From: an uncultured bacterium
GTDB taxonomy: Bacteria > Sysuimicrobiota > Sysuimicrobiia > Sysuimicrobiales > Sysuimicrobiaceae
Assembly: GCA_938028835.1 (NCBI GenBank)
Contig: CALIMJ010000021.1
Coordinates: forward strand, 16,804 to 80,803
Direction of reading: 5' to 3'
Length of the DNA: 64,000 bases
Position 1 is the first letter of the stretch. Each line of letters opens with the position of its first letter. Positions 34,280 to 41,985 of this stretch are shown one piece after another. The notes beneath the pieces were generated by a model that searched no databases, was not told the origin of the DNA, and saw only the letters and a program-made list of their open reading frames with translations. A program made the position numbers and the translations under genes.

Positions 34280-34984
34280 GTGGGGGACCTGGCACGGCGT
34301 GCGTGGGCGGTGACCGGCTACGCGGTGGCCATGGGGTATGCGGAGGCCGCGGTGGTGGCGTACCTGCGCCGGCTGTACGGGGTCAGCGACCTCCTGCGGG
34401 ACGTACCCACGAAGCCGGATCCCCTGGGGTGGGTCGAGCTGGGCCGGGAGGCGGCGACCTTGGTGATGCTGTTCGCCGTGGGGCAAGCCGCGGGGCGGAG
34501 CCGGCCCGCCCGCTGGGGAGCGTTCCTCTACGCGTGGGGGCTGTGGGACGTGGCGTACTACGTGTGGTTGCACCTTCTGGTGGGGTTCCCGCGGTCCCTG
34601 ACGGACTGGGATCTCCTGTTCCTGATCCCCCTGCCGTGGTGGGCGCCCGTGTGGGCCCCGGTTCTGGCAGCGATTTTGCTCGCGGCGTTCGGTGCCGCCG
34701 TGGCGGTTCGCGGCGAGGCGGGGGCTGCCGTGCGGGTGGACCCGCTCAGCGTGGTCCTGGCGTGTGCGGGATCCGCTGCGGCCCTGGGGGCGGTGATGGC
34801 TCCGGCCCTGAGCCGGCTGGGGGACGGATGGCAGGCGGCGGTGGCCGCACGGCCACAGAGTTTCCCGTGGCTCCTGTACCTGGCGGGCTGGGCCGGGGTG
34901 GCGTTGGCGGCGTGGAGGGTGGCCTCCGGGCGGGCACGCAGAGCCGATCCCTTGCGGATCGCACCCGGGCGCGGGACGCTATAG
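34280..34984 (+). CDS. multi-pass membrane protein of unknown function
   Basis: A 234-residue protein with five or six hydrophobic segments (about 8-25, 55-72, 80-100, 118-142, 152-172 and 195-213). Many Trp and Tyr residues lie at helix ends. No family motif is recognised. The GTG start lies 48 bases from the divergent yjbQ-like gene. It precedes two secreted-protein genes on the same strand. Confidence 0.65.
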   Translation: MGDLARRAWAVTGYAVAMGYAEAAVVAYLRRLYGVSDLLRDVPTKPDPLGWVELGREAATLVMLFAVGQAAGRSRPARWGAFLYAWGLWDVAYYVWLHLLVGFPRSLTDWDLLFLIPLPWWAPVWAPVLAAILLAAFGAAVAVRGEAGAAVRVDPLSVVLACAGSAAALGAVMAPALSRLGDGWQAAVAARPQSFPWLLYLAGWAGVALAAWRVASGRARRADPLRIAPGRGTL

Positions 34985-35006
34985 GCAAGCAAGGAGGAGG
35001 GGTGGT

Positions 35007-35564
35007 ATGGCTCGGGTGAGTTGGGTGGCGTTGGCGCTGGCGGTGGCGCTGGCAGGACCCCTTGCGGCGCAGACGGGGCTCGGCGAGATTGTGCCCGGCG
35101 AGGCCATCGGCGCAGCCCGGATCGGCATGGCGATGGAGGAGGCAGCACAGGTGGCGGCAGGGTTCGGCCAGACCCGGGACCAGGCCCGGGACGCGGGCCG
35201 CGAGGTGTGCAACGTGGACGACGGGGTGGGGATCTGCGCGTACGACTACTACTTCTACGAGGACGAGCGGGAGCCGACCAAGACCCCCGGCCTGGTGATC
35301 GCGGTGGTCACCGACGACCCGCGGTTCCGGCTGAAGGGCGGTGTGGGCGTGGGCAGCACGCTGCTGGAGTTCCTGGGCGCGTACGGAGCCAACCCCGAGT
35401 GGCTGGGCGGTGGCTACCTGGAGTGGACCAGCAAGGGTCTTCTGGTGGGACTGCGCCGGGGCTCGCGGGGTGCTGAGGTCGCCATCGTGGGGGTGTTCAA
35501 GCCCCGCCCCTCCGGCACCCGCGCGGAGGGGAGAACCCTGCGCCGCCGCGCCGCGTACCTCTAG
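35007..35564 (+). CDS. secreted hypothetical protein
   Basis: A 185-residue protein with a clear signal peptide (ARVSWVALALAVALAGPLAAQ, cleavage after AAQ likely). The mature part begins with a repeat of Gly/Ala/Ile, then an acidic aromatic patch (YDYYFYEDERE) and a pattern GSTLLEFLGAYGANPEW. Two Cys (CNVDDGVGIC) are six residues apart and could form a disulfide. A strong ribosome site, AAGGAGGAGGGG, precedes the ATG. Function unknown. Confidence 0.75.
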   Translation: MARVSWVALALAVALAGPLAAQTGLGEIVPGEAIGAARIGMAMEEAAQVAAGFGQTRDQARDAGREVCNVDDGVGICAYDYYFYEDEREPTKTPGLVIAVVTDDPRFRLKGGVGVGSTLLEFLGAYGANPEWLGGGYLEWTSKGLLVGLRRGSRGAEVAIVGVFKPRPSGTRAEGRTLRRRAAYL

Positions 35565-35599
35565 GCAGAACTAGCTCCGCACCAGACGGGAGGGAGCCC

Positions 35600-36043
35600 A
35601 TGCGGCGGGTTCGGGTGGCAGTTCTAACCCTGGCGGCGCTGGTGGCGCTGGCCGGGGCTGCTCACGCGCAGGACATCTTGCAGCTGGTGAAGGTGTTCGG
35701 GATCGGCTACGCGGTACGCACCTTCGGGCCGCAGATCAACGACTTCATCAACTCCCTGCTGCTGTCCCGGGACGCCGCGACCCGGCAGACCACCAAGGTG
35801 GTGCCCATCCTCAGCGTCTCCATCGGGCTCAGCGCACCGGGCCGGGCGGCCATCGGGGCCGCCCAGGTGGCGGGGCCCAGGGCCGCCGTCCAGCGGGTGG
35901 AGGCCGTGGCGGCCCTGGACGCCAACTACCAGGGGGTGTTCCAAATCCGTGCCCTCATCCCCGTGGACAGCCTGGAGCCGTGGAAGCGGCTGCGGAGGGT
36001 GGTGGGGGTCGGGGTCTCAGCCATCATCGACCTGAAGATCTGA
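35600..36043 (+). CDS. secreted hypothetical protein
   Basis: A 147-residue protein with a signal peptide ending AAHAQ at about residue 24. The mature part includes IGYAVRTFGPQINDFINSLL, a stretch of alternating hydrophobics and a C-terminal VGVGVSAIIDLKI. No catalytic motif is visible. It follows the previous secreted protein by 35 bases with a GGGAGG ribosome site, so the two probably share a transcript and location. Confidence 0.72.
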   Translation: MRRVRVAVLTLAALVALAGAAHAQDILQLVKVFGIGYAVRTFGPQINDFINSLLLSRDAATRQTTKVVPILSVSIGLSAPGRAAIGAAQVAGPRAAVQRVEAVAALDANYQGVFQIRALIPVDSLEPWKRLRRVVGVGVSAIIDLKI

Positions 36044-36048
36044 CCCCC

Positions 36049-36459
36049 TCAGCGCCGGGGAGCCACCAGCAGGGTTCCGGGGTAGTGCACGCTCATGGGG
36101 TGCAGGTGGCAGTAGAGGGTGTAGGCACCCCGGCGCACGGCGCGGATGCGCACCGTCTTGGTCTCCTTGGGCTGCAGAACCTCTTTGACGCCGAAGGCGT
36201 CGATGGCGAACCCCTCCGGGATCGGGCTTTCGTTGCGAACCACGAACTCCACGGTCTCCCCCTCGTAGGCAAACGCGTCCGCGGGGAGGTTCGTGACCGC
36301 GATGGTGGACACGCCCGCCACCGTGGCCTTCCAGAACTTCATGGTGACGTGATAGCGGCGCACGGCGGCAGCTCCGGCCGTGGCGGGACCAGGAACCATG
36401 GCCACCGCCAGGGCGAGGAGGACGGTGGCTGCGGGGACGGCGACAGGACGAACCATCAT
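36049..36459 (-). CDS. secreted cupredoxin-like copper protein
   Basis: A 136-residue protein with a signal peptide (about 1-32). The C-terminal copper loop is YCHLHPMSVH at 116-125, supplying C117 and H120 or H125 and Met122, but the upstream His ligand typical of blue copper proteins is not evident (SPIPEGFAIDAFG). It may bind copper differently or act as a periplasmic electron carrier. It is transcribed divergently from the MarR regulator with Cys/His tail; shared control is likely. Confidence 0.85.
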   Translation of the reverse strand: MMVRPVAVPAATVLLALAVAMVPGPATAGAAAVRRYHVTMKFWKATVAGVSTIAVTNLPADAFAYEGETVEFVVRNESPIPEGFAIDAFGVKEVLQPKETKTVRIRAVRRGAYTLYCHLHPMSVHYPGTLLVAPRR

Positions 36460-36530
36460 GGGGGCCTCCTATTTGATTTGGAGTGCTAACTATGTACCAT
36501 GGAGGCCGGGAGCCGTCAAGGGAGGGGAGG
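36460..36530. promoter_or_regulatory. divergent promoter region, cupredoxin / MarR
   Basis: This 71-base gap contains a relatively AT-rich block (about 36468-36500) between GC-rich flanks and must hold both promoters. TTGGAGTGCTAA (36476-36487... approximate) is a weak inverted repeat that could bind the MarR protein. No convincing -35/-10 pair is visible. Confidence 0.35.
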
Positions 36531-37199
36531 GTGACGAAGGCAGCCAGAACCGGTGGGCCGTTCGGGGACCGGGAGCGGACCGCGGAGCGGGTGGCGCAGG
36601 CCCTCGTGCGGATCGGCACGGCCCTGCGCAGCGAGGCGTGGGAGGGGGCTTCGGCGCGGGGCCTCACGCCCACGCAGGTGCAGATCCTGAGCTACCTGCG
36701 GTTCCGCGGACGGCAGGGCGCCCGCGTCTCCGAGGTGGCGGAAGCCCTGGCGGTGACCCCTGCCACCGCCAGCGAGTCGACGCACGCCCTGGTTCGCAAA
36801 GGGCTGGTCCGCAAGGTTCGGGACGAGGAGGACGGCCGGGCCCGCCAGGTGGTGCTCACCGCCGCGGGCCGGCGGGAAGCCGAGCGGGTGGCCGGCTGGT
36901 CCGACTTCCTCCTGCGGGCGGTGCGGTCGCTGCCCGAGGCGGAGCAGGCCACCCTGCTCCGGGTGCTGTTGAAGACCATCCGGGAGCTGCAGCGTGCCGG
37001 CCGCATCCCGGTTTCGCGCATGTGTGTGACCTGCCGCTACTTCCGGCCCTACGCCCACCCGGACCCCGCGGCTCCCCACCACTGCGACTTCGTGGACGCG
37101 CCCTTCGGGGATGGCCTCCTTCGGGTGGACTGCCCCGATCACGTACCCGCAGAACCCGGGGTCCAGGAGGAGAACTGGCGCCGGTTCGTGGGGGCCTGA
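36531..37199 (+). CDS. MarR-family regulator with C-terminal Cys/His cluster
   Basis: A 222-residue protein. Residues about 15-150 form a MarR winged helix (LTPTQVQILSYLRFRG, VSEVAEALAVTPATASES, then DGRARQVVLT wing). The added tail of about 60 residues carries C165, C168, H176, H183, H184, C185, C201 and H204. Four Cys in the CxxC...C...C order suggest an iron-sulfur cluster or zinc site that could sense redox state or a metal. GTG 36531 is chosen because two GGAGG sites precede it. Divergent cupredoxin suggests copper or redox control. Confidence 0.88.
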   Translation: MTKAARTGGPFGDRERTAERVAQALVRIGTALRSEAWEGASARGLTPTQVQILSYLRFRGRQGARVSEVAEALAVTPATASESTHALVRKGLVRKVRDEEDGRARQVVLTAAGRREAERVAGWSDFLLRAVRSLPEAEQATLLRVLLKTIRELQRAGRIPVSRMCVTCRYFRPYAHPDPAAPHHCDFVDAPFGDGLLRVDCPDHVPAEPGVQEENWRRFVGA

Positions 37200-37359
37200 A
37201 GCCGCTTGAGGCTGGCAGGGGAGGCGAACCGACCATCCGGCTCAGGGCGCGTGGCATCGTTTCACGCCATGGCAAATTATCTTCCACGCTGTGGATGATT
37301 CTCCCCACCCCCGTCACCGGCAGGCCAGGCTGCTGCTACACCCGCGGACGATGCCCGCG

Positions 37360-37717
37360 GTGGTGGTGACCGTGCGCGGCAGACGGGGAGGAGTACGCTG
37401 GTGCGGGCGCTGATCTCTGGCCCCCACCGGTTCCACTCCCTGGACGACCTGGACGTGGTAGACCTAGCCCGCCGGGACCCCGAGGCGCTGGTAGGAGGGC
37501 AGGAGCCGGTGACCCTAGACGAAGTCCACTGGGAGCCGGACCTATTGCTGGCGGTTGAGCGGGCGATGGATCGGCAGCCCGTCCGGAACGGTTGGTGCTC
37601 ATGGGTTCCGCCAACCTCCTGCTGATGCGGAAGGCGTAGGAGTCCCTGGTCGGCAGGGCCGGTTATTTCGTCCTGGGGCCGATGACCCCGCGGGAGCAGC
37701 TGGGCCTAAGGAGCTGA
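37360..37717 (+). pseudogene. remnant of an AAA (AAA_14/DUF4143-type) ATPase
   Basis: Three frames must be joined to recover a recognisable ATPase. After VVVT the frame shifts, then RQTGRSTLVRAL (Walker A with Lys changed to Arg) and PVTLDEVHWEPDLLLAVERAMDR follow; another shift near 37595 leads to GSANLLLMRKA, then a TAG at 37637-37639, and RAGYFVLGPMTPREQLGL ends at 37717. The C-terminal DUF4143 part is absent. The gene is therefore long inactive. It sits between the MarR gene and tRNA-Ser(CGA), an insertion-prone location. Confidence 0.75.
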
Positions 37718-37781
37718 CCTGGCTCGTGGAGCACGTGCTGGCCGCTCCGTGAAGGATGGTGTGCTGAAGAGGCGGCCTTCC

Positions 37782-37871
37782 TGGCGGAGGGGGTGGGACT
37801 CGAACCCACAAGGCCCGCGGGGGCCACCGGTTTTCGAGACCGGCCCCTTAGCCAATTCGGTGCACCCCTCC
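37782..37871 (-). tRNA. tRNA-Ser (CGA)
   Basis: Minus-strand serine tRNA with acceptor stem GGAGGGG/CCCCTCC, long variable arm (GGCCCCCGCGGGCC) and T-loop TTCGAGTC. The anticodon loop CTCGAAA gives CGA, reading UCG. CCA is encoded at 37782-37784. TACAAT (37883-37888, minus strand) lies 11 bases upstream of the 5' end and is a plausible -10 element. Confidence 0.94.
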
Positions 37872-37934
37872 GGCCGACTCCCATTGTACCGCGCGGGGGC
37901 CCGGCGGCGGGTACACTGGCGCCGGAGGACCAGC

Positions 37935-38147
37935 GTGACACTGAAAGATGTCCTGCGGGAGAACTGGCGACGGGCCATGCCCCTACGGGCAGCTCGGCCG
38001 CGCGGCATCCGCGCTAGGCCGCGGGAGGAAGCGGAGCGGCTGGCCCTGCGCTGGGTGGCGTACCGGCAGGCCCGGCGGGCGTTTTCGAGCTGGATCCGCA
38101 AGGAGGGTCCCCGGGCCTACCGCCTCGTGGCGGGGAGCCGCCCTTGA
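37935..38147 (+). CDS. small basic hypothetical protein
   Basis: A 70-residue protein rich in Arg (about 17) and Trp, with the order NWRRAMPLRAARPRG and then a helical VAYRQARRAFSSWIRKEGPR. It could bind nucleic acid. GTG 37935 follows GGAGGAC, and a TACACT hexamer lies about 19 bases upstream. The stop overlaps the TTG start of the nucleotidyltransferase-fold gene (TTGA), so the pair is translationally coupled. Confidence 0.6.
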   Translation: MTLKDVLRENWRRAMPLRAARPRGIRARPREEAERLALRWVAYRQARRAFSSWIRKEGPRAYRLVAGSRP

Positions 38148-38743
38148 GCCCCCACGAGCTGCGCGAGGCCCACGGCAGGCTCCAGTCCCTGCGGGACGTG
38201 GGGAACCCCCTGGAGCTGCAGCTGCGGGTGGCGGCGGTACTGTCCGCGCTGCTCCGGGAGTACGGGGAGCCGGTGGTGGTGGGCGGCAGCGCGGTTTCGT
38301 TTTATACGGGAGGCGCGTACCTGTCCCGGGACGTGGACCTGGTCACGGAAGCCGACAGCCGCGTCCTCCGTGAGCTCCTCCAAGCCGTGGGCTTCCAGCG
38401 CCGGGGAGCGGCGTGGGTACACGGGGAGCTGGACGTGGTGGTGGACTTTCCGGCGCCGCCCCTCGCAGGGGACCCCTCCCGGGTGGTCCGCGTGCACACC
38501 GAGGACGGGCCGGTTACGGTCATCGGGCTGGAGGACCTCCTGGTGGACCGCCTGAACGCGGCGGTGCACTGGAGGGACTCAGAAGCGCGGGAGTGGTGCG
38601 TGACCATGCTGGCGGCCCACCCGGAGGCGGACGCGGAATACCTGAGCCGCAGGGCAGCGGAGGAGGGGGTGCACGGGGCCCTCGAGGAGGTGCGGCGCGA
38701 AGCGGAGGCGCTGCGCGCGGAGGCGGGAGGCCCGGCTGATTAG
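38144..38743 (+). CDS. nucleotidyltransferase-fold protein (DUF6036-like)
   Basis: A 199-residue protein whose N-terminal part has the nucleotidyltransferase motif VVVGGSAVSFYTGGAYLSRDVDLV, with GGS and DxD at residues about 45-65, followed by a third acidic residue in LDVVVDF. This is the minimal fold of substrate-unknown nucleotidyltransferases, some of which are toxin-antitoxin components. A small basic protein is encoded in the overlapping upstream gene. The TAG stop overlaps the opposing tadA stop. Confidence 0.8.
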   Translation: MSPHELREAHGRLQSLRDVGNPLELQLRVAAVLSALLREYGEPVVVGGSAVSFYTGGAYLSRDVDLVTEADSRVLRELLQAVGFQRRGAAWVHGELDVVVDFPAPPLAGDPSRVVRVHTEDGPVTVIGLEDLLVDRLNAAVHWRDSEAREWCVTMLAAHPEADAEYLSRRAAEEGVHGALEEVRREAEALRAEAGGPAD

Positions 38744-39198
38744 GCTTCTGTCTCCCGCAGCTCCCGGAAGAACCGCTGCAGCACGGCCTGCGCTTCCGCC
38801 TCCAGCACCCCCGCGGTGACCTCCACACGGTGGTTCAGGCGCGGGTCGTCCGCGATGCGGTAGAGGGTCCGGACTGCGCCGCTCTTGGGACTTGAGGCTG
38901 CGTACACCAGCCTGTGGACCCGCGCGAGGACCAGGGCGCCCGCGCACATGGGGCACGGTTCGGTGGTCACGTACACCGTGCACCCCTCCAGACGCCAGCT
39001 CCCCACCACGCGTGCAGCCTCGCGCAGGGCCAGGATCTCCGCGTGGGCGGTGGGGTCGCGCAGGGACTCCCGCCGGTCGTGGGCCCTGGCCAGCAACCGG
39101 TCACCCCGCACCACCACGCAGCCCACGGGGACCTCACCGTAGCCGGCGCCCCGCTCCGCCTCCTCCAGGGCCAGCCGCATCCACGCCTCGTCGTTCAC
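38740..39198 (-). CDS. tadA: tRNA-specific adenosine deaminase
   Basis: TadA converts wobble A34 of tRNA-Arg(ACG) to inosine. The 152-residue protein has the zinc and catalytic residues HAE (H52, E54) and PCPMC (C82 and C85), the deaminase signature, and the C-terminal SGAVRTLY and DDPRLNHRV segments typical of TadA. The GTG start follows GAGGAGG and overlaps the upstream uracil-DNA glycosylase stop (GTGA). The TAA stop overlaps the nucleotidyltransferase TAG. Confidence 0.95.
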   Translation of the reverse strand: MNDEAWMRLALEEAERGAGYGEVPVGCVVVRGDRLLARAHDRRESLRDPTAHAEILALREAARVVGSWRLEGCTVYVTTEPCPMCAGALVLARVHRLVYAASSPKSGAVRTLYRIADDPRLNHRVEVTAGVLEAEAQAVLQRFFRELRETEA

Positions 39199-39938
39199 GC
39201 CTCCTCCTCGACCAGCCGCCTGGCCTTCCAGAACACCGCGTCCAGCATGCGCGCGGTGAGCCTGCCGGTCTGGGTGTTCTGGCGGCTGGGGTGGTACGTG
39301 CAGAGCACGACCGGCACCGGCCGTCCGACCACGGTCCCTGGGAACCGGTACACCGCTCCGTGCGCGAACGGCGGCCTGGGGCGCGGCAGCTGCACCCCGA
39401 GGTGTGTGAGCGTCTTGAGGGCCGTCTGGAAGGCCACGGCGCCCAGCGCGACCACCACCCGCACCCGTGGCAGGGCTACAAACTCCCGCACCAGAAACGG
39501 CAGGCAGTTTTCCAGCTCCTCCGGCGTGGGGCGGTTCTCCGGAGGCGCGCACCGCACCGCGGCGGTAACGTACGCGTCGTGCAGGCGCAGGCCGTCCTCC
39601 CGGTGCAGACTGGTGGGCTGGTTGGCAAAGCCCGTCCGGTGCAGGGTGCGGACCAGCCACGTGGACGCTCCGTTGGGCAGGTCCCCGGTGAACATGCGGC
39701 CAGTTCGGTTGGCGCCGTGGGCCGCGGGCGCTAGGCCTACCACCAGGAGCCGTGCCTGGGGGTCCCCGAAGCCCGGCACCGGCTTGCCCCAATACGCCCA
39801 GTCCCGGTACTCCCGCTTCTTCTCCCGGGCCACCCGCTCCCGGTAGGCCACCAGACGGGGGCACCGGCGGCAGGCCACCACCTCGGCTTCCAGCAGCGCC
39901 AGGGCCCGTTGCCCTGCAGCAGGGATTGTGCGCTCCAC
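39195..39938 (-). CDS. uracil-DNA glycosylase, family 5 (UdgB)
   Basis: A 247-residue iron-sulfur UDG. C23, C26, C130 and C145 give the 4Fe-4S ligand set. The first catalytic motif is GLAPAAHGANRTGRMF, in which the usual Asp or Asn is replaced by Ala, the mark of family 5; the second is CTYHPSRQNTQTG. Family 5 enzymes of thermophiles remove uracil and other deaminated bases. The start is GTG. Coupled by GTGA to tadA. Confidence 0.92.
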   Translation of the reverse strand: MERTIPAAGQRALALLEAEVVACRRCPRLVAYRERVAREKKREYRDWAYWGKPVPGFGDPQARLLVVGLAPAAHGANRTGRMFTGDLPNGASTWLVRTLHRTGFANQPTSLHREDGLRLHDAYVTAAVRCAPPENRPTPEELENCLPFLVREFVALPRVRVVVALGAVAFQTALKTLTHLGVQLPRPRPPFAHGAVYRFPGTVVGRPVPVVLCTYHPSRQNTQTGRLTARMLDAVFWKARRLVEEEA

Positions 39939-40029
39939 GGGGCGAGCATAGCGCTGGCCCGGAGGTCGGGGTCAAGGGCGGAGGAGGGGGAGCCCGTTGC
40001 GGCAAAACCTGTGATCGGGGGTGTTGCGC

Positions 40030-41985
40030 ATGGAGACCCTGGTCCTGAGTGGCGAGGTGGTGTGGCGTCCGAGCCCGGAAGTGGTGGAGCGCAGCCGGAT
40101 CTTCCGGTTCATGCGGCGGCACCGCCTGGCTTCGTACGACGAGCTGTACCGGAAGTCGGTGGAGGAACCGGCCTGGTTCTGGCCGGCGGCGCTGGAGGAG
40201 ATGGACGTCCGGTGGTACCGACCCTATGAGCAGGTGTACGACGACCGCAGGGGGATCGAGTGGACGGAGTGGTTCTGCGGGGGCGAGCTGAATCTGGTGC
40301 ACAACACGGTGGAGAAGTACCGGGGCACGCCGGCAACGTCCCGGGTGGCGCTCTGGTGGGAGGGCGAGGAAGGCGCGCGGCGGCAGCTCACGTATGCGGA
40401 GCTAGACGCGGAGGTCTCCCGAGCTGCGGGCGCGCTGGGACGGCTGGGCGTGGGCCGGGGCGACCGCGTCGCCATCTACCTGCCCATGGTCCCGGAGGTG
40501 GCGGTGGCGCTGCTGGCGTGCGCGAAGGTGGGCGCGGTGGTAACCCCGGTGTTTTCGGGCTTCGCGCCGGAGGCGGTGGCCACGAGGGTGCAGGACTGCG
40601 AGGCCAAGTTGATCATCACCGCGGACGGGTTCTACCGCCGGGGTCAGGTGGTCCCCATGTGGCGGCACGCGGACGAGGCGGCCCGCCAGTGCCCCAGCGT
40701 GGAGCGCCTCCTGGTGGTTCGTCGGGTGGGCCGGACAGACGGTTGGCGGCCCGGCCGGGACGTGTGGTGGCACGAGGCCACCGTCGGCCAGCCCCTCGAG
40801 GCCCCGACGGAGCCCATGGGTTCCATGGACCCCTTCATGATCATCTACACGTCGGGGACCACCGGGCGCCCGAAGGGGACGGTGCACGTGCACGCGGGGT
40901 TCCCCATCAAGGGCAGCTGTGACATGGCGTTCCACTTCGACGTGCAGCCCCAGGACGTGGTGTTCTGGCTCACGGACATGGGCTGGATGATGGGGCCGTG
41001 GTTGGTCCTGGGGGTGCTCAGCCTGGGCGCCAGCATGGTGCTGTACGAGGGCGTGCCGGACCACCCGCACCCGGGGCGTCTGTGGGAGCTGGTGGACCGT
41101 TACGGGATCACGGTGTTCGGGATCGCGCCCACCGCCGTCCGTGCGCTGATGCGGCACGGGGAGGACTGGCCTGCCCGCTACCGGCTGGACAGCCTGCGGG
41201 TGCTGGGTTCCACGGGCGAGCCGTGGAACCCGGACCCCTATCTCTGGTACTTCCGCCACGTGGGCCGGGGGCGGTGCCCCATCGTGAACTACTCGGGGGG
41301 CACGGAGGTCTCAGGCGGGATCGTGTGCGGCACCGTGGTGCACCCGTGCAAGCCGTGCTCGTTCGCGGGGCCGTGCCTGGGGATGGCCGCGGACGTGTAC
41401 GACGCGGAGGGCAGGCCCGCCCGGCCGGGCGAGGTGGGCGAGCTGGTGGTCACTCGGCCCTGGCCCGGTATGACCAAGGGCTTCTGGAAGGATCCCCAGC
41501 GCTACGTGGAGACCTACTGGTCCCGGTGGCCGGGGGTGTGGGTGCACGGTGACTGGGCGGCGCGGGACGAGGAGGGCTTCTGGTACATCCTGGGCCGTTC
41601 GGACGACACCCTCAAGGTGGCAGGCAAGCGCGTGGGCCCCGCGGAGGTGGAGTCCGCCCTGGTCACACACCCCGCGGTCAGCGAGGCGGCCGCGGTGGGC
41701 ATCCCCCACGAGGTCAAGGGGGAGGCGGTGGCCTGTTTCGTGGTGCTCAGGCCGGGCCACCAGCCCAGCGAGGCGCTGGCGCGGGAGCTTCAGGACCTGG
41801 TAGCGCAGCGGCTGGGGAAGCCCTTGCGGCCCGAGGTCGTGGAGTTCGTGCCCGATCTGCCCAAGACCCGCAACGCGAAGGTCATGCGGCGGGTGATCCG
41901 GGCCGCCTACCTCGGTCAGGACCCTGGAGATCTGAGTGCCCTCGAGAACCCAGAGGCGGTGGCCGCCATCAGCCTCCGGCGGTAG
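40030..41985 (+). CDS. acs: acetyl-CoA synthetase (AMP-forming)
   Basis: A 651-residue AMP-forming acyl-CoA synthetase. The ATP loop is YTSGTTGRPKG near residue 275, the substrate pocket includes WMMGPWLVLG and NYSGGTEVSGG, and the C-terminal domain has the acetylatable Lys region PKTRNAKVMRR. This last motif (TRNAKV rather than TRSGKI) and the ending are typical of archaeal-like short-chain acyl-CoA synthetases, so propionate is also possible. ATG 40030 is preferred over GTG 40021 because GGGGG lies eight bases upstream. Confidence 0.92.
   Translation: METLVLSGEVVWRPSPEVVERSRIFRFMRRHRLASYDELYRKSVEEPAWFWPAALEEMDVRWYRPYEQVYDDRRGIEWTEWFCGGELNLVHNTVEKYRGTPATSRVALWWEGEEGARRQLTYAELDAEVSRAAGALGRLGVGRGDRVAIYLPMVPEVAVALLACAKVGAVVTPVFSGFAPEAVATRVQDCEAKLIITADGFYRRGQVVPMWRHADEAARQCPSVERLLVVRRVGRTDGWRPGRDVWWHEATVGQPLEAPTEPMGSMDPFMIIYTSGTTGRPKGTVHVHAGFPIKGSCDMAFHFDVQPQDVVFWLTDMGWMMGPWLVLGVLSLGASMVLYEGVPDHPHPGRLWELVDRYGITVFGIAPTAVRALMRHGEDWPARYRLDSLRVLGSTGEPWNPDPYLWYFRHVGRGRCPIVNYSGGTEVSGGIVCGTVVHPCKPCSFAGPCLGMAADVYDAEGRPARPGEVGELVVTRPWPGMTKGFWKDPQRYVETYWSRWPGVWVHGDWAARDEEGFWYILGRSDDTLKVAGKRVGPAEVESALVTHPAVSEAAAVGIPHEVKGEAVACFVVLRPGHQPSEALARELQDLVAQRLGKPLRPEVVEFVPDLPKTRNAKVMRRVIRAAYLGQDPGDLSALENPEAVAAISLRR

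Noticed and set aside
38740..40302. A 520-residue minus-strand frame ending with TadA
   Set aside because: The upstream part overlaps the UDG gene in a different frame; TadA begins at the GTG at 39198 with GAGGAGG before it.
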